64,000 nt of DNA from Mesorhizobium carmichaelinearum (GCF_900199455.1 NZ_FZQR01000006.1:124001-188000); one strand, 5' to 3'; counted from the stretch's first letter, positions 41,516-51,089 are shown. Made by a program: numbers and translations. The notes: generated by a model not told the origin, from the letters alone.

Positions 41516-43096
41516 ATGACAACACTCGGCGAAGCCCTCATCACGCTGCTTGAAGCCCATGGCGTCGACACCGTCTTCGGCATTCCAGGCGTCCACACGG
41601 TCGAGCTCTACCGTGGCCTGGCGCGCTCGAAAATCCGCCACGTCACGCCGCGCCACGAACAGGGCGCCGGCTTCATGGCCGACGGTTATGCCCGCGCCAG
41701 CGGCAGGCCCGGTGTCGCCTTCGTCATCACCGGACCGGGGCTGACCAACACCATCACCGCCATGGGTCAGGCGCGCGCCGATTCGGTCCCGATGCTGGTC
41801 ATATCCGGCGTCAACGCCATGCCGACGCTGGGCAAGGGACTGGGCTTCCTGCACGAACTGCCGGACCAGCGCGGCATGATGGAGAAGGTGGCGCTGCTGT
41901 CGCTACGCGTCACCCAGGCCAGCGAATTGCCGGGCGCGCTGGCGCAGGCCTTCGCGCTGTTTTCATCCTCGCGGCCAGGCCCGGTGCACATCGAGATCCC
42001 GACCGATGTCATGGTCAAGTCGGCGGACGATATCGTTGCGCTTCTGAGCAATGCGGCACCGCCGGCGCCGGATGGCGCGGCAATTGCGCGTGCCGCCAAA
42101 CTCGTCGCCACTGCCCGCCATCCGCTGATTCTGGCCGGGGGCGGTGCCAAGGGTGCCGAAGCACCCTTGCGGCGTCTGGCCGAGACAATGGGCGCGCCGG
42201 TCGTCGAGACCACCAATGCGCGCGGCCTGCTCTATCGGCACCCGCTCGGCGTGCCGGCAAGCCCAAGCCTGAAGGCGGTTCGCGCGCTGATGGCCGAGGC
42301 CGATCTGGTGATTGCCGCCGGCACCGAATTCGGCCCGACCGACTATGACGGCTATGGCGACGGCGGCTTTGTGCTGCCTTCCAACCTGATTCGCATCGAC
42401 ATCGGCGCCGACCAGCTCGCGCGCCGCCCGGTGACGGTTGGTATCCAGGCCGACTGCGCCGAGGCAATCGAAGCCTTGCTGGCGGCGATCGGCCCCGCCC
42501 ATGCCGCCGCGCCGGACGGCGAGGCACGCGCCGCCGCGGCACGGAAGGCGGCATTCGCCGAGCTCAGCCCGGCCTATGTGGCGCAGGTGCATGCCGTGGA
42601 AATGATCCGCGATGCCTTGCCGGGCGCCATCATCGTCGGCGACTCGACACAGCCGATCTACGCCGCGAACCTCTACTATGACCACGACCGACCGGCCGGC
42701 TGGTTCAACGCCGCCACCGGCTTCGGCGCGCTTGGTTACGGCCCGCCGGCGGCGATCGGTGCCGCACTTGCCGTGCCCGACGTGCCGGTCGTCTGCCTGA
42801 CCGGCGACGGCGGCTTCCAGTTCACATTGCCGGAACTGGGTGTCGCACTTGATTCCGACGCGCCGGTCATCTTCGTGGTCTGGAACAACAGGGGCTATCG
42901 CGAGATCGAAACCTCGATGCTCGATGTCGGCGTCGAACCTGTCGGGGTCTCGCCGGCGCCGCCGGATTTCTGCAAGCTGGCCGAAGCCTATGGCATCGGC
43001 GCCGAACGGCTGGCCGAGATCGGCGCCTTGCCACAGGCGCTGAAGCGCGCCCGGGCAACCGGATTGCCCTGCGTCATCGAAATCACGGTCGATTGA
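41516..43096 (+). CDS. 5-guanidino-2-oxopentanoate (2-ketoarginine) decarboxylase-like ThDP enzyme, AruI type
   Basis: 526 residues, ATG at 41516 after GGGGAGGAG. ThDP-enzyme features: catalytic Glu48 in HVTPRHEQGAGFMADGYAR, the GVHTVELYRGL N-terminus that is characteristic of AruI, and the GDG...NN cofactor motif (LTGDGGFQFTLPELG...VVWNNRGYRE, about residue 430). AruI decarboxylates 2-ketoarginine to 4-guanidinobutyraldehyde in the arginine transaminase pathway. Acetolactate synthase-like alternatives are possible, but the neighbourhood (importer, amidinotransferase, Ldh-family reductase) favours a guanidino substrate. Confidence 0.65.
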   Translation: MTTLGEALITLLEAHGVDTVFGIPGVHTVELYRGLARSKIRHVTPRHEQGAGFMADGYARASGRPGVAFVITGPGLTNTITAMGQARADSVPMLVISGVNAMPTLGKGLGFLHELPDQRGMMEKVALLSLRVTQASELPGALAQAFALFSSSRPGPVHIEIPTDVMVKSADDIVALLSNAAPPAPDGAAIARAAKLVATARHPLILAGGGAKGAEAPLRRLAETMGAPVVETTNARGLLYRHPLGVPASPSLKAVRALMAEADLVIAAGTEFGPTDYDGYGDGGFVLPSNLIRIDIGADQLARRPVTVGIQADCAEAIEALLAAIGPAHAAAPDGEARAAAARKAAFAELSPAYVAQVHAVEMIRDALPGAIIVGDSTQPIYAANLYYDHDRPAGWFNAATGFGALGYGPPAAIGAALAVPDVPVVCLTGDGGFQFTLPELGVALDSDAPVIFVVWNNRGYREIETSMLDVGVEPVGVSPAPPDFCKLAEAYGIGAERLAEIGALPQALKRARATGLPCVIEITVD

Positions 43097-43147
43097 AGCC
43101 TGCAGGCCAGCGTTTATTGTCCAACCTGCATCGGACCTAAGCCGGCT

Positions 43148-43170
43148 CGGCTGTTGTACCGCAACAGCCG
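43148..43170. repeat. short hairpin downstream of the decarboxylase gene
   Basis: CGGCTGTTG (43148-43156), TACCG, CAACAGCCG (43162-43170): a perfect 9-bp stem without a T-run, 50 bases after the decarboxylase stop. Could stabilise or end the transcript. Confidence 0.45.
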
Positions 43171-43334
43171 GATGGCTGACGGCATTGCCATTATATGCGT
43201 CCCGACGCATGCAAAGACGTGACGGCTGCCATGCCGAGATATCAGTTGAGTGATCGCCAGAAAGGCGCGACGCTTCGCGTCGGCGGGGCACAACAAGCGA
43301 CAAAATCATAAAAACACGACAGGAGCGGTCCAGG

Positions 43335-44042
43335 ATGACGGAAACACTTCAAGGCAGACATATCGTTGTGACCGGTGGAACCGGCGCGCTCGGCGGTGCG
43401 GTGGTTGGCCGGCTGCTGGAACAGGGCGCGATCTGCCATGTGCCGAACGCGCACGCCGCGGCACCCCAGCATTTTCCTTTCGCCGCGCACGAGAATGTAA
43501 AGCTGGCGCACAATGTCGACCTGTCGGACTCCGCCAAGGTTGAAAGCTTCTATGCCCAGGTTCCTGCCTTGTGGGGATCGATCCATCTGGCCGGCGGCTT
43601 CGCCATGGCGCCGGTGGAAAAGATCGAATCGGCATCGTTTGCCGAGATGATGGATACCAACGCCCGCACCACCTTCCTGTGCAGCCGTGCCGCGATCCGC
43701 TCGATGCTGGCGTCGGGCACATCGGGTCGCATCGTCAATGTCACGGCGCGCGCCGGGCTCGACCCCAGGCGGGGCGCCGGCATGGTCGCTTACACCGCCA
43801 GCAAGGCGGCGGTCGCGGCCATGACGGTGGCGATGGCCGAAGAACTCAAGGCCAAGGGCATCCTGGTCAACGCCGTGGCGCCGTCGACGCTCGACACGCC
43901 GGCAAACCGCGCCGACATGCCGGATGCCGATTTCACCAAATGGGTCAGTCTCGAAGCGGCGGCCGAAGCCATCGCGTATCTCGCCTCGCCCGCCAACCAG
44001 GCGATGAGCGGAACGCTGGTGCCGCTCTACGGCCGCGCATAG
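43335..44042 (+). CDS. short-chain dehydrogenase/reductase (SDR)
   Basis: 235 residues, ATG at 43335 with CAGGAGCGG upstream. Cofactor loop TGGTGALGG (about 13-21) and catalytic Tyr153/Lys157 in YTASK; Ser/Thr upstream in NVTARAG. Ends VPLYGRA. Classical NAD(P)-dependent SDR, cytosolic. Being the last gene of the guanidino cluster, it may reduce or oxidise an aldehyde or alcohol of the pathway, which is only an inference; it is 238 bases from the decarboxylase gene and could be separate. Confidence 0.85.
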   Translation: MTETLQGRHIVVTGGTGALGGAVVGRLLEQGAICHVPNAHAAAPQHFPFAAHENVKLAHNVDLSDSAKVESFYAQVPALWGSIHLAGGFAMAPVEKIESASFAEMMDTNARTTFLCSRAAIRSMLASGTSGRIVNVTARAGLDPRRGAGMVAYTASKAAVAAMTVAMAEELKAKGILVNAVAPSTLDTPANRADMPDADFTKWVSLEAAAEAIAYLASPANQAMSGTLVPLYGRA

Positions 44043-44052
44043 CTCAGCATCC

Positions 44053-44087
44053 GTCGACCTGGCTTTCGCCAGAAGTCGACCTGGCTT
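44053..44087 (+). repeat. 13-base direct repeat
   Basis: GTCGACCTGGCTT occurs at 44053-44065 and again at 44075-44087, between the SDR stop and the terminator. No function seen. Confidence 0.5.
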
Positions 44088-44094
44088 CCAAAGA

Positions 44095-44130
44095 AAAACC
44101 CCGCCGGATCGCTTCGGCGGGGTTTTGTTT
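44095..44130. terminator. bidirectional terminator between the SDR gene and rpsA
   Basis: AAAACCCCGCCG (44095-44106), loop GATCGCTT, CGGCGGGGTTTT (44115-44126), then GTTTT. It has A and T tracts on both sides and lies between convergent genes, so it can serve both. Confidence 0.88.
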
Positions 44131-44140
44131 TCGAGATGAC

Positions 44141-44187
44141 GCGAAGGACTTCGCGTTGCGAAGGCCTTCGCGTTGCGAAGGACTTAG
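44141..44187. repeat. 17-bp tandem repeat at the 3' end of rpsA
   Basis: GCGAAGGACTTCGCGTT, GCGAAGGCCTTCGCGTT, and a partial third GCGAAGGACTTAG. Each unit is itself palindromic (GCGAAG/CTTCGC). The last copy includes the rpsA stop codon (TTA on the plus strand at 44184-44186). Confidence 0.75.
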
Positions 44188-45881
44188 TTGCCCTGCTTCT
44201 TCAGCGCGGCACCCAGGATATCGCCCAGCGAAGCGCCGGAGTCGGTCGAGCCGTACTGGGCGACCGCTTCCTTCTCTTCGGCGATTTCCAGCGCCTTGAT
44301 CGAGACCTGCAGCTTGCGGGTCTTCTTGTCGAAGGCGATGACGCGGGCATCGACCTTCTGGCCGACGGTGAAGCGCTCGGGGCGCTGCTCGTCGCGGTCG
44401 CGGCTCAGATCGGAGCGCTTGATGAAGGTCTCGATGCCGCTGTCGACCAGCCGCACTTCCAGACCGCCATCCTTGACGCCGATGACTTCGCAGGTGACGA
44501 CGGCGTTCTTGCGCAGTTCGCCTGAAGTCGCTGCTTCGCCGACCGTGTCGCGCGCCAACTGCTTGATGCCGAGCGAGATGCGCTCCTTCTCGATGTCGAC
44601 GTCGAGCACCTGCGCCTTGACCATGTCGCCGCGATTGTACTCTTCGATGACCTGCTCGCCCGGACGGGTCCAGTCGAGGTCGGAAAGGTGCACCATGCCG
44701 TCCACGTCGCCTTCCAGGCCGATGAACAGGCCGAACTCGGTCTTGTTCTTGACCTCGCCCTCGACCTGGCTGCCGACCGGATGGTTGCGCGCGAAGGCTT
44801 CCCACGGATTCTCAAGCGTCTGCTTGAGGCCGAGCGAGATGCGGCGCTTGGCCGGATCGACCTCGAGCACCACCACGTCGACTTCCTGGGTCGTCGACAG
44901 GATCTTGCCGGGATGCACGTTCTTCTTGGTCCACGACATTTCCGAAACGTGGATGAGGCCTTCGATGCCCGGCTCCAGCTCGACGAACGCGCCGTAGTCG
45001 GTGATGTTGGTGACGGTACCCTTGATCTTCTTGCCGATCGGGAACTTGGTGCCGATCTCGGACCACGGATCGCTCTCGAGCTGCTTCATGCCGAGCGAGA
45101 TACGGTGGGTTTCCTGGTTGATGCGGATGATCTGCACCTTGACCGTCTGACCGATGTTGAGGATTTCGGTCGGATGGTTGACGCGGCGCCAGGCCATGTC
45201 GGTGACATGTAGCAGGCCGTCGATGCCGCCGAGGTCGACGAACGCACCGTAATCGGTGATGTTCTTGACGACGCCTTCGACAACCTGGCCTTCTTCGAGG
45301 TTCTGCACGATTTCCGAACGCTGTTCGGCGCGGCTCTCCTCGAGCACGGTGCGGCGCGACACCACGATGTTGCCGCGGCGGCGATCCATCTTGAGGATCT
45401 CGAAGGGCTGCGGGTTGTGCATCAGCGGGGAGACGTCGCGGATCGGGCGGATATCGACCTGGCTGCGCGGCAGGAAGGCCACGGCGCCGTCGAGGTCGAC
45501 GGTGAAGCCGCCCTTGACCTGGTTGAAGATGACGCCTTCGACGCGCTCACCCTTGGTGAACTTCTCTTCGAGACGGACCCAGCTCTCTTCGCGGCGGGCC
45601 TTTTCACGGGAAAGCATCGCTTCGCCAAGCGCGTTTTCGATGCGCTCGACATAGACTTCGACGGTGTCACCGACCTTGAGGGTGGTGTCCTTGCCCTTGA
45701 CGCCGAATTCCTTCAGCGGCACGCGGCCTTCGACCTTGAGGCCGACGTCGATGATGGCCATGTCTTTTTCAATGGCGGTGATGATGCCCTTGACGACCTG
45801 GCCTTCGCCGGAATGGCCGGCGGTAAAAGATTCTTCGAGCAGGCTCGCGAAATCATCGCGAGTGGGATTTGCAGCTGACAT
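44184..45881 (-). CDS. rpsA: 30S ribosomal protein S1
   Basis: 565 residues from the ATG at 45881, preceded by AGGAGAAAAT. Six S1 RNA-binding domains in a row (about residues 24-90, 108-174, 195-263, 280-350, 367-437, 454-523), with repeated VxxGxVxxITDYGAFVDLxGxxGLxHxS units. It recruits mRNA to the 30S subunit. The conserved rhizobial order cmk-rpsA is present. The leader between cmk and rpsA carries two palindromes (45960-45993), and the 3' end lies in a tandem repeat. Confidence 0.97.
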   Translation of the reverse strand: MSAANPTRDDFASLLEESFTAGHSGEGQVVKGIITAIEKDMAIIDVGLKVEGRVPLKEFGVKGKDTTLKVGDTVEVYVERIENALGEAMLSREKARREESWVRLEEKFTKGERVEGVIFNQVKGGFTVDLDGAVAFLPRSQVDIRPIRDVSPLMHNPQPFEILKMDRRRGNIVVSRRTVLEESRAEQRSEIVQNLEEGQVVEGVVKNITDYGAFVDLGGIDGLLHVTDMAWRRVNHPTEILNIGQTVKVQIIRINQETHRISLGMKQLESDPWSEIGTKFPIGKKIKGTVTNITDYGAFVELEPGIEGLIHVSEMSWTKKNVHPGKILSTTQEVDVVVLEVDPAKRRISLGLKQTLENPWEAFARNHPVGSQVEGEVKNKTEFGLFIGLEGDVDGMVHLSDLDWTRPGEQVIEEYNRGDMVKAQVLDVDIEKERISLGIKQLARDTVGEAATSGELRKNAVVTCEVIGVKDGGLEVRLVDSGIETFIKRSDLSRDRDEQRPERFTVGQKVDARVIAFDKKTRKLQVSIKALEIAEEKEAVAQYGSTDSGASLGDILGAALKKQGN

Positions 45882-45959
45882 ATTTTCTCCTGGAGTGCCC
45901 CGCATCTCTGAGCGGGACGGGCGCCGTGGGTTAGCGTTGCGTTGGCCTGCCGGCGTTCC

Positions 45960-45993
45960 GGGCTTTAAAAGCCCTGGGCCGCTTTAAAGCGGC
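45960..45993. promoter_or_regulatory. two TTTAAA-centred palindromes in the rpsA leader
   Basis: GGGCTTT-A-AAAGCCC (45960-45974) and the perfect 16-bp palindrome GCCGCTTTAAAGCGGC (45978-45993), separated by 3 bases, about 80-110 bases upstream of the rpsA start. They could form two hairpins in the transcript. Confidence 0.5.
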
Positions 45994-46088
45994 AATTCCG
46001 GCGCATGAAGAATGCTGGCAGGCTGGTTCGTGCCCGATATGGGTATTTTCTGCGCTTCCGGCAACGGAAATGCGAGAGAAAACCCGGA

Positions 46089-46739
46089 TCAGGCCTTGTT
46101 TCTCTTGGCCATGACCTCGTCGATGATCGCCATGGCTGCGAGAAACGCGGCTTCTATAGCCATTTCGCTGGTATCAAGCAAGTGCGCGTCGGCGGCCGGC
46201 TTCAAGGGTGAGTCGGCGCGGCCCATGTCGCGCTCGTCCCGGCGCACGATGTCGGCGAGGATTTCGGTGAAATTGGCGGTGCCGCCGATGCTTTCGATCT
46301 CGGCCAGCCGGCGCTTGGCGCGCACCTCCGCGCTCGCCGTCACATAGAGTTTGATGTCGGCATCGGGGCACACGACGGTGCCGATGTCGCGCCCGTCCAG
46401 CACCGCGCCCGGCGGCGTCATGGCAAATGCGCGCTGCTTTTCCACGAGAATGCGCCGCACGGTCGGGAACACCGCGACCTTCGAGGCTGCCTCGCCGACG
46501 GCATGTGCCGACAGCACCGCCCGGTCGAGCTTGGCCAGGTCGACCTGGCGCGCGGCGGTTTCGGCCGCCGAGACATTGTCGAGCGGCAATGCGTGCTGGA
46601 TCAGCGCATAGGCCACCGCGCGATAGGTGAGGCCAGTGTCGAGCAGGTTCAGCCGGTAGTGATCGGCGAGCCGGCGGGCGAGGGTGCCCTTGCCGGCGCC
46701 GGCGGGGCCGTCGATGGCGATGGTGAAGGTCGAGGTCAT
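46089..46739 (-). CDS. cmk: cytidylate kinase ((d)CMP kinase)
   Basis: 216 residues, ATG at 46739. P-loop [15 protein letters not shown], substrate site [22 protein letters not shown] (LID region) and [11 protein letters not shown]. Normal length. It phosphorylates CMP and dCMP. It lies between aroA and rpsA on the same strand; a 244-base gap with a long inverted repeat separates it from aroA. Confidence 0.95.
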   Translation of the reverse strand: MTSTFTIAIDGPAGAGKGTLARRLADHYRLNLLDTGLTYRAVAYALIQHALPLDNVSAAETAARQVDLAKLDRAVLSAHAVGEAASKVAVFPTVRRILVEKQRAFAMTPPGAVLDGRDIGTVVCPDADIKLYVTASAEVRAKRRLAEIESIGGTANFTEILADIVRRDERDMGRADSPLKPAADAHLLDTSEMAIEAAFLAAMAIIDEVMAKRNKA

Positions 46740-46783
46740 TGGCAGGCCACCATAGAGAATCTAGACAAGCGCCGCGATCCTTC

Positions 46784-46943
46784 GCGCCCCCCTCTGTCCT
46801 GCCGGACATCTCCCCCACAAGGGGGGAGATCGGCCGTCCTCGCGGCCTTGGCCAATTGTCTACGTTGCAGAATTGAGCGAAGCGCCAAAACTGCCAATCT
46901 CCCCCCAAGTGGGGGAGATGTCCGGCAGGACAGAGGGGGGCGC
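46784..46943. repeat. long inverted repeat between aroA and cmk
   Basis: Two 47-bp arms (46784-46830 and 46897-46943) differ at about two positions and flank a 66-base loop. Each arm reads CTCTGTCCTGCCGGACATCT with a C-rich start and an internal ATCTCCCCC...GGGGGAGAT palindrome. From memory, this is a common intergenic repeat in Mesorhizobium. No target-site duplication is evident. Confidence 0.8.
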
Positions 46944-46983
46944 TGTCCTGCCAACGTGCCAAGGCTATTGGTCGCCACGACGG

Positions 46984-48381
<1,398 letters not shown>

Positions 48382-48491
48382 TCATTTGTTGCGGCGGTCT
48401 CGTATCACGGCGGGGCGAAATGGTCATCCCCATGGTCGTCACTTGGCGCGAGGCCTTTCAGGACTTGGTTTTGTGACGCCGGCTTTTGGCT

Positions 48492-48520
48492 TTGACAGCG
48501 CCGCAAACAGTGGTTAAGGG
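48492..48520 (+). promoter_or_regulatory. possible promoter for the TIGR02300-type gene
   Basis: TTGACA (48492-48497) is a perfect -35; the -10 is less clear, with TTAAGG at a 17-base spacing. The next gene starts at 48549. Confidence 0.35.
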
Positions 48521-48548
48521 GACCACTCTTTTATTCACGAGGCTTGCC

Positions 48549-48935
48549 GTGGCAAAAACCGAACTTGGCACAAAGCGTATCGACCCCGAGACGGGTCGAA
48601 AATTCTACGACCTGAACAAGGACCCGATCGTCTCGCCCTACACCGGCAAGACTTATCCGCGTTCCTATTTCGAGGAAGGCAAGATCGCCGCCCTCGAGGA
48701 GGAAGAGGAAGTGGCCGAGAAGGAAGTGGACGCCGAGGACGAAGAGGGCGTTGAAGTCGTCTCGCTTGAAGAGGCCGACGAGGACGTCAAGGGTGACGAC
48801 CTGCCGGATCTCGGCGATGACGAGGACGTCGACCTCGGCGACGAGGAAGATGACACTTTCCTTGCCGACGAAGAAGAAGAAGACGACGACGTTGCCGACA
48901 TGATCGGCGTCGGCGACGACGACGACGAGGTCTGA
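48549..48935 (+). CDS. TIGR02300 family acidic protein
   Basis: 128 residues from a GTG at 48549 (VAKTELGTKRIDPETGRKFYDLNKDPIVSPYTGK by frame), the family-typical start. A basic N-terminal third of about 45 residues is followed by a strongly acidic tail of Glu and Asp runs. Such proteins are limited to alphaproteobacteria; function unknown. Lacks Cys zinc pairs in this copy. It is divergent from aroA and lies just upstream of a tRNA-Ala gene, an arrangement conserved in Rhizobiales. Confidence 0.88.
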   Translation: MAKTELGTKRIDPETGRKFYDLNKDPIVSPYTGKTYPRSYFEEGKIAALEEEEEVAEKEVDAEDEEGVEVVSLEEADEDVKGDDLPDLGDDEDVDLGDEEDDTFLADEEEEDDDVADMIGVGDDDDEV

Positions 48936-49107
48936 TCGACCCGGGACGCCAGCGTTTGCAGGCTTTCTCGGGCTGTGAACAAAAAGCCGATATTCAAGGC
49001 TTGATATCTTGGAAAGGCGGGGTTAGAAGCCGCCTGCACTAACGGCGCGGTGTTCCAACCCGCGCTGATCTCTTCGCCGGAAACGGCGCCGGTTGACTGC
49101 CGGAAGT

Positions 49108-49183
<76 letters not shown>

Positions 49184-49250
49184 AACAGTCTCCTACATTT
49201 ACAATACGTTGGACCGGCCCCGGAAGCGGGCCAATTTCTGCTGCTTGGCC

Positions 49251-49300
49251 AGAGCAACTCCAGAAAAAATGCGGGAACGCTTTTCCCAAGGAATTGCGTC
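49251..49300. repeat. diverged short copy of the rhizobial repeat at 41397
   Basis: AGAGCAACTCCAGAAAAAAT...GGAATTGCGTC matches the start and the GGAATTGCGT end of the longer copy with many internal differences and lacks the downstream part. Its right end coincides with the stop codon of the neighbouring minus-strand gene. Confidence 0.6.
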
Positions 49301-49637
49301 AGCGCACAGTAAACCAACCACTTGCGCGGGCCGTATCGAAGCAGACTTTGCTAGGGCGGGGGCCTTTTAATGCGGCTCTAAAAGCGGCATAACCCCGATT
49401 ATATTCGCTCGTACCCTGGTACTTGAAAAAGTCCGGCATAGAGGAATACGCGTACGCATTCGGGCACCAAAAATAGGCGGCCATTACGTAGCCGATCTCA
49501 TATGCCTCCGACTTGGCTTGCGCGCTGGACGACATAAGCGAGCCGGCGGCAAGTGCCAGCGCCGGAATAACATCTCGAATAGTGCGGTTGAATCCCACCG
49601 TTCTCTCCCTTTGCTTTGGATCGAGATCTATTTCCAT
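49299..49637 (-). CDS. small secreted protein of unknown function
   Basis: 112 residues. A hydrophobic segment at about residues 25-42 (IPALALAAGSLMSSSAQA) reads as a signal peptide preceded by a long polar N-terminus, so the real start may be nearer, for example within residues 15-25. The mature part is short, with Tyr/Ala-rich YEIGYVMAAYFWCPNAYAY and two Cys (58 and 97 approximately) that could pair. No family recognised. It lies between the tRNA-Ala repeat and a decayed region; no close neighbour suggests a job. Codon use looks AT-richer than adjacent genes. Confidence 0.5.
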   Translation of the reverse strand: MEIDLDPKQRERTVGFNRTIRDVIPALALAAGSLMSSSAQAKSEAYEIGYVMAAYFWCPNAYAYSSMPDFFKYQGTSEYNRGYAAFRAALKGPRPSKVCFDTARASGWFTVR

Positions 49638-49780
49638 TGGGAGTGCCGGTCAATGTTAGGACTTCACGCCCTTTGGTACACCCGACACCATTGACGAGAT
49701 CGGGTCCGACGATCTGTTTGACATCTGGAGACTGCCCGAAATTCTCACATTAGCGATTGCAGCCGGTTTGTATGCCGGCG

Positions 49781-50020
49781 TCAGCTGGCTTGCCTCGCGA
49801 CAAATCCGCGAAGAAATCCCGCCAGGGAATCCCCAAGCCTCGGTGAGGGGTAACCGCCCTCCTGGACGATCAGGGTGGGTCGCGACAAGATACCCAGAAT
49901 TTCGCTCATCCTGAGGAAGCCGGTTTCGTTGACGGCCATGCAGGCGAATGGATCGTCCCTGGAGGCGTCGAGGCCCAGCGCGACGACCACGATGTCGGGC
50001 GAGAATTGGCGCACAGCCTG
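49781..50020 (-). pseudogene. C-terminal remnant of a histone-deacetylase-family (acetylpolyamine amidohydrolase-like) gene
   Basis: About 80 residues match the family end: FSPDIVVVALGLDASRDDPF (where VVALGLDA carries a zinc-ligand Asp), GFLRMSEILGILSRP, TLIVQEGGYPSP and LGDSLAGFLRGF. The upstream catalytic region (HDAC His pair and first Asp) is absent, and the frame joins unrelated sequence at about 50020. The gene is therefore a 3' fragment, expected to be inactive. Confidence 0.75.
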
Positions 50021-50021
50021 G

Positions 50022-50108
50022 CAGCCCCCACGCTGCCAGCATCGCAGCCGCATCAAGTCCCCTGGCCTCGACGGCCTCGACGAAAGGCAGAAGCAGATAG
50101 CTCCTGAT
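50022..50108 (-). pseudogene. possible N-terminal remnant of an AraC-type regulator
   Basis: In a different minus-strand frame from the HDAC remnant, IRSYLLLPFVEAVEARGLDA followed by AAMLAAWGLP resembles the opening of OruR/ArgR-like AraC regulators (LLPxVEAxxARGLDPxALLxxAGL). Only about 28 residues remain and no DNA-binding domain follows. Weak but distinctive. Confidence 0.4.
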
Positions 50109-50291
50109 CAGATGTGCAGCACTCGCCGCCTGTCTCCACGCAACCAGGTGATTGGATCAAACTTCGCCGGCTTCGCCGAGGCTCCGGCTTTCCCGAACGG
50201 GTTCTTGCCCATTCCGGCGAACTGTGGTCCCTGTCCCGGACATCGGGCCGCGATCGAACGCAGTGCGGCGGATTTGCCTGGAACAATCGTG

Positions 50292-51068
50292 ATGTCGTCA
50301 CCCGCGCCAGGGCCGGCTCCGGCCATGAGAGAAAGCGATCCACGACGCGGCCAGGTCGATCTCTGGTACGTGCCGCTCGACGACTTCGGCGTGGACGATC
50401 AGGCCGCCTGCCTGCGGCTTCTGAGCGGGCCTGAACGTGATCGGCATGATGCCTTCAAGTCCGAGCCTGCCCGACTTCAGCATCTCGCGGTTCGCGGCCT
50501 GGTCAGGTCCACTCTGTCGCGCTACCGCGATATTGCCCCCGAACACTGGCGCTTTGACGCCAACCGGCACGGCCGCCCCTTCATCGACGACGGGCTGGGC
50601 GTCAGTGGCCTCCACTTCAGCCTGTCCCACACGCATGGCCTGGTGGCTTGCGCGGTTGCCACTTTCGCGGAGATCGGCGTCGACGCCGAGCCGCGCGACC
50701 GCGATGTCGGTCTCGCCGAACTGGCCCCGGCGGTCCTTTCACCCCGGGAACGCACCCGCTTCGACACCATGAGCGGGCAGGCAAGACAGGATTTCTTCTT
50801 CACGCTGTGGACGCTCAAGGAAGCCTATGTGAAAGCGCGCGGCGTGGGCCTCTCTTTGCCGGTGAAGAAGGTTGAACTGGACCTGGAGGTCTCTCCGCCC
50901 ATTGCCGATTTCGGAGACGAGATCGATGACGATGCCTCGCGTTGGGCGTTCCGCAGCCTGCGTCTGACAGACCGGCACATTGTCGGCATCGCGGCCGCCG
51001 TGCCTGATGACGAACTCGAGATCGTGCCGAGGCGGACACGGGCCATCAATCCGCCTTGGCATGCCTGA
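50292..51068 (+). CDS. 4'-phosphopantetheinyl transferase (Sfp type)
   Basis: 258 residues if started at the ATG at 50292; another ATG at 50325 (MRESDPRRGQVDLWYV) is equally likely. Sfp-type motifs: ARLQHLAVRGLVRSTLSRY, HGRPFIDDGLGVSGLHFSLSHTHGLVACAV, the Mg-binding GVDAEP, and FTLWTLKEAYVKARGVGLSLP (the WxxKEA motif). It moves phosphopantetheine from CoA to a carrier protein of a polyketide or peptide synthase. No synthase or carrier is in the window, apart from a possible fragment upstream. Convergent with the GntR gene. Confidence 0.88.
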   Translation: MSSPAPGPAPAMRESDPRRGQVDLWYVPLDDFGVDDQAACLRLLSGPERDRHDAFKSEPARLQHLAVRGLVRSTLSRYRDIAPEHWRFDANRHGRPFIDDGLGVSGLHFSLSHTHGLVACAVATFAEIGVDAEPRDRDVGLAELAPAVLSPRERTRFDTMSGQARQDFFFTLWTLKEAYVKARGVGLSLPVKKVELDLEVSPPIADFGDEIDDDASRWAFRSLRLTDRHIVGIAAAVPDDELEIVPRRTRAINPPWHA

Positions 51069-51089
51069 TCGGATCCAGTGCGGCCGGCT

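Larger units (their letters stand above)
49638..50291. other. 654-base region of gene remnants, no intact gene
   Basis: Holds a histone-deacetylase-family remnant (49781-50020) and a possible AraC-type remnant (50022-50108), both on the minus strand. A frame at 49645-49790 on the plus strand reads DDLFDIWRLPEILTLAIAAG, plausible protein but unassigned. The rest is unrecognised. Confidence 0.55.

Noticed and set aside
44141..44187. CRISPR-like short repeats
   Set aside because: Units are directly adjacent without spacers and only two and a half copies; no cas genes.
46784..46943. Miniature transposable element with terminal inverted repeats
   Set aside because: No target-site duplication or transposase-like ends were seen; a repeat call is safer.
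48665..49039. Ser-rich open frame opposite the acidic TIGR02300-type gene
   Set aside because: Antisense of GAG/GAC codon runs gives Ser/Leu; not a gene.
49875..50291. N-terminal extension of the phosphopantetheinyl transferase frame
   Set aside because: It is antisense to the HDAC remnant and lacks domain resemblance; an internal ATG fits the family.
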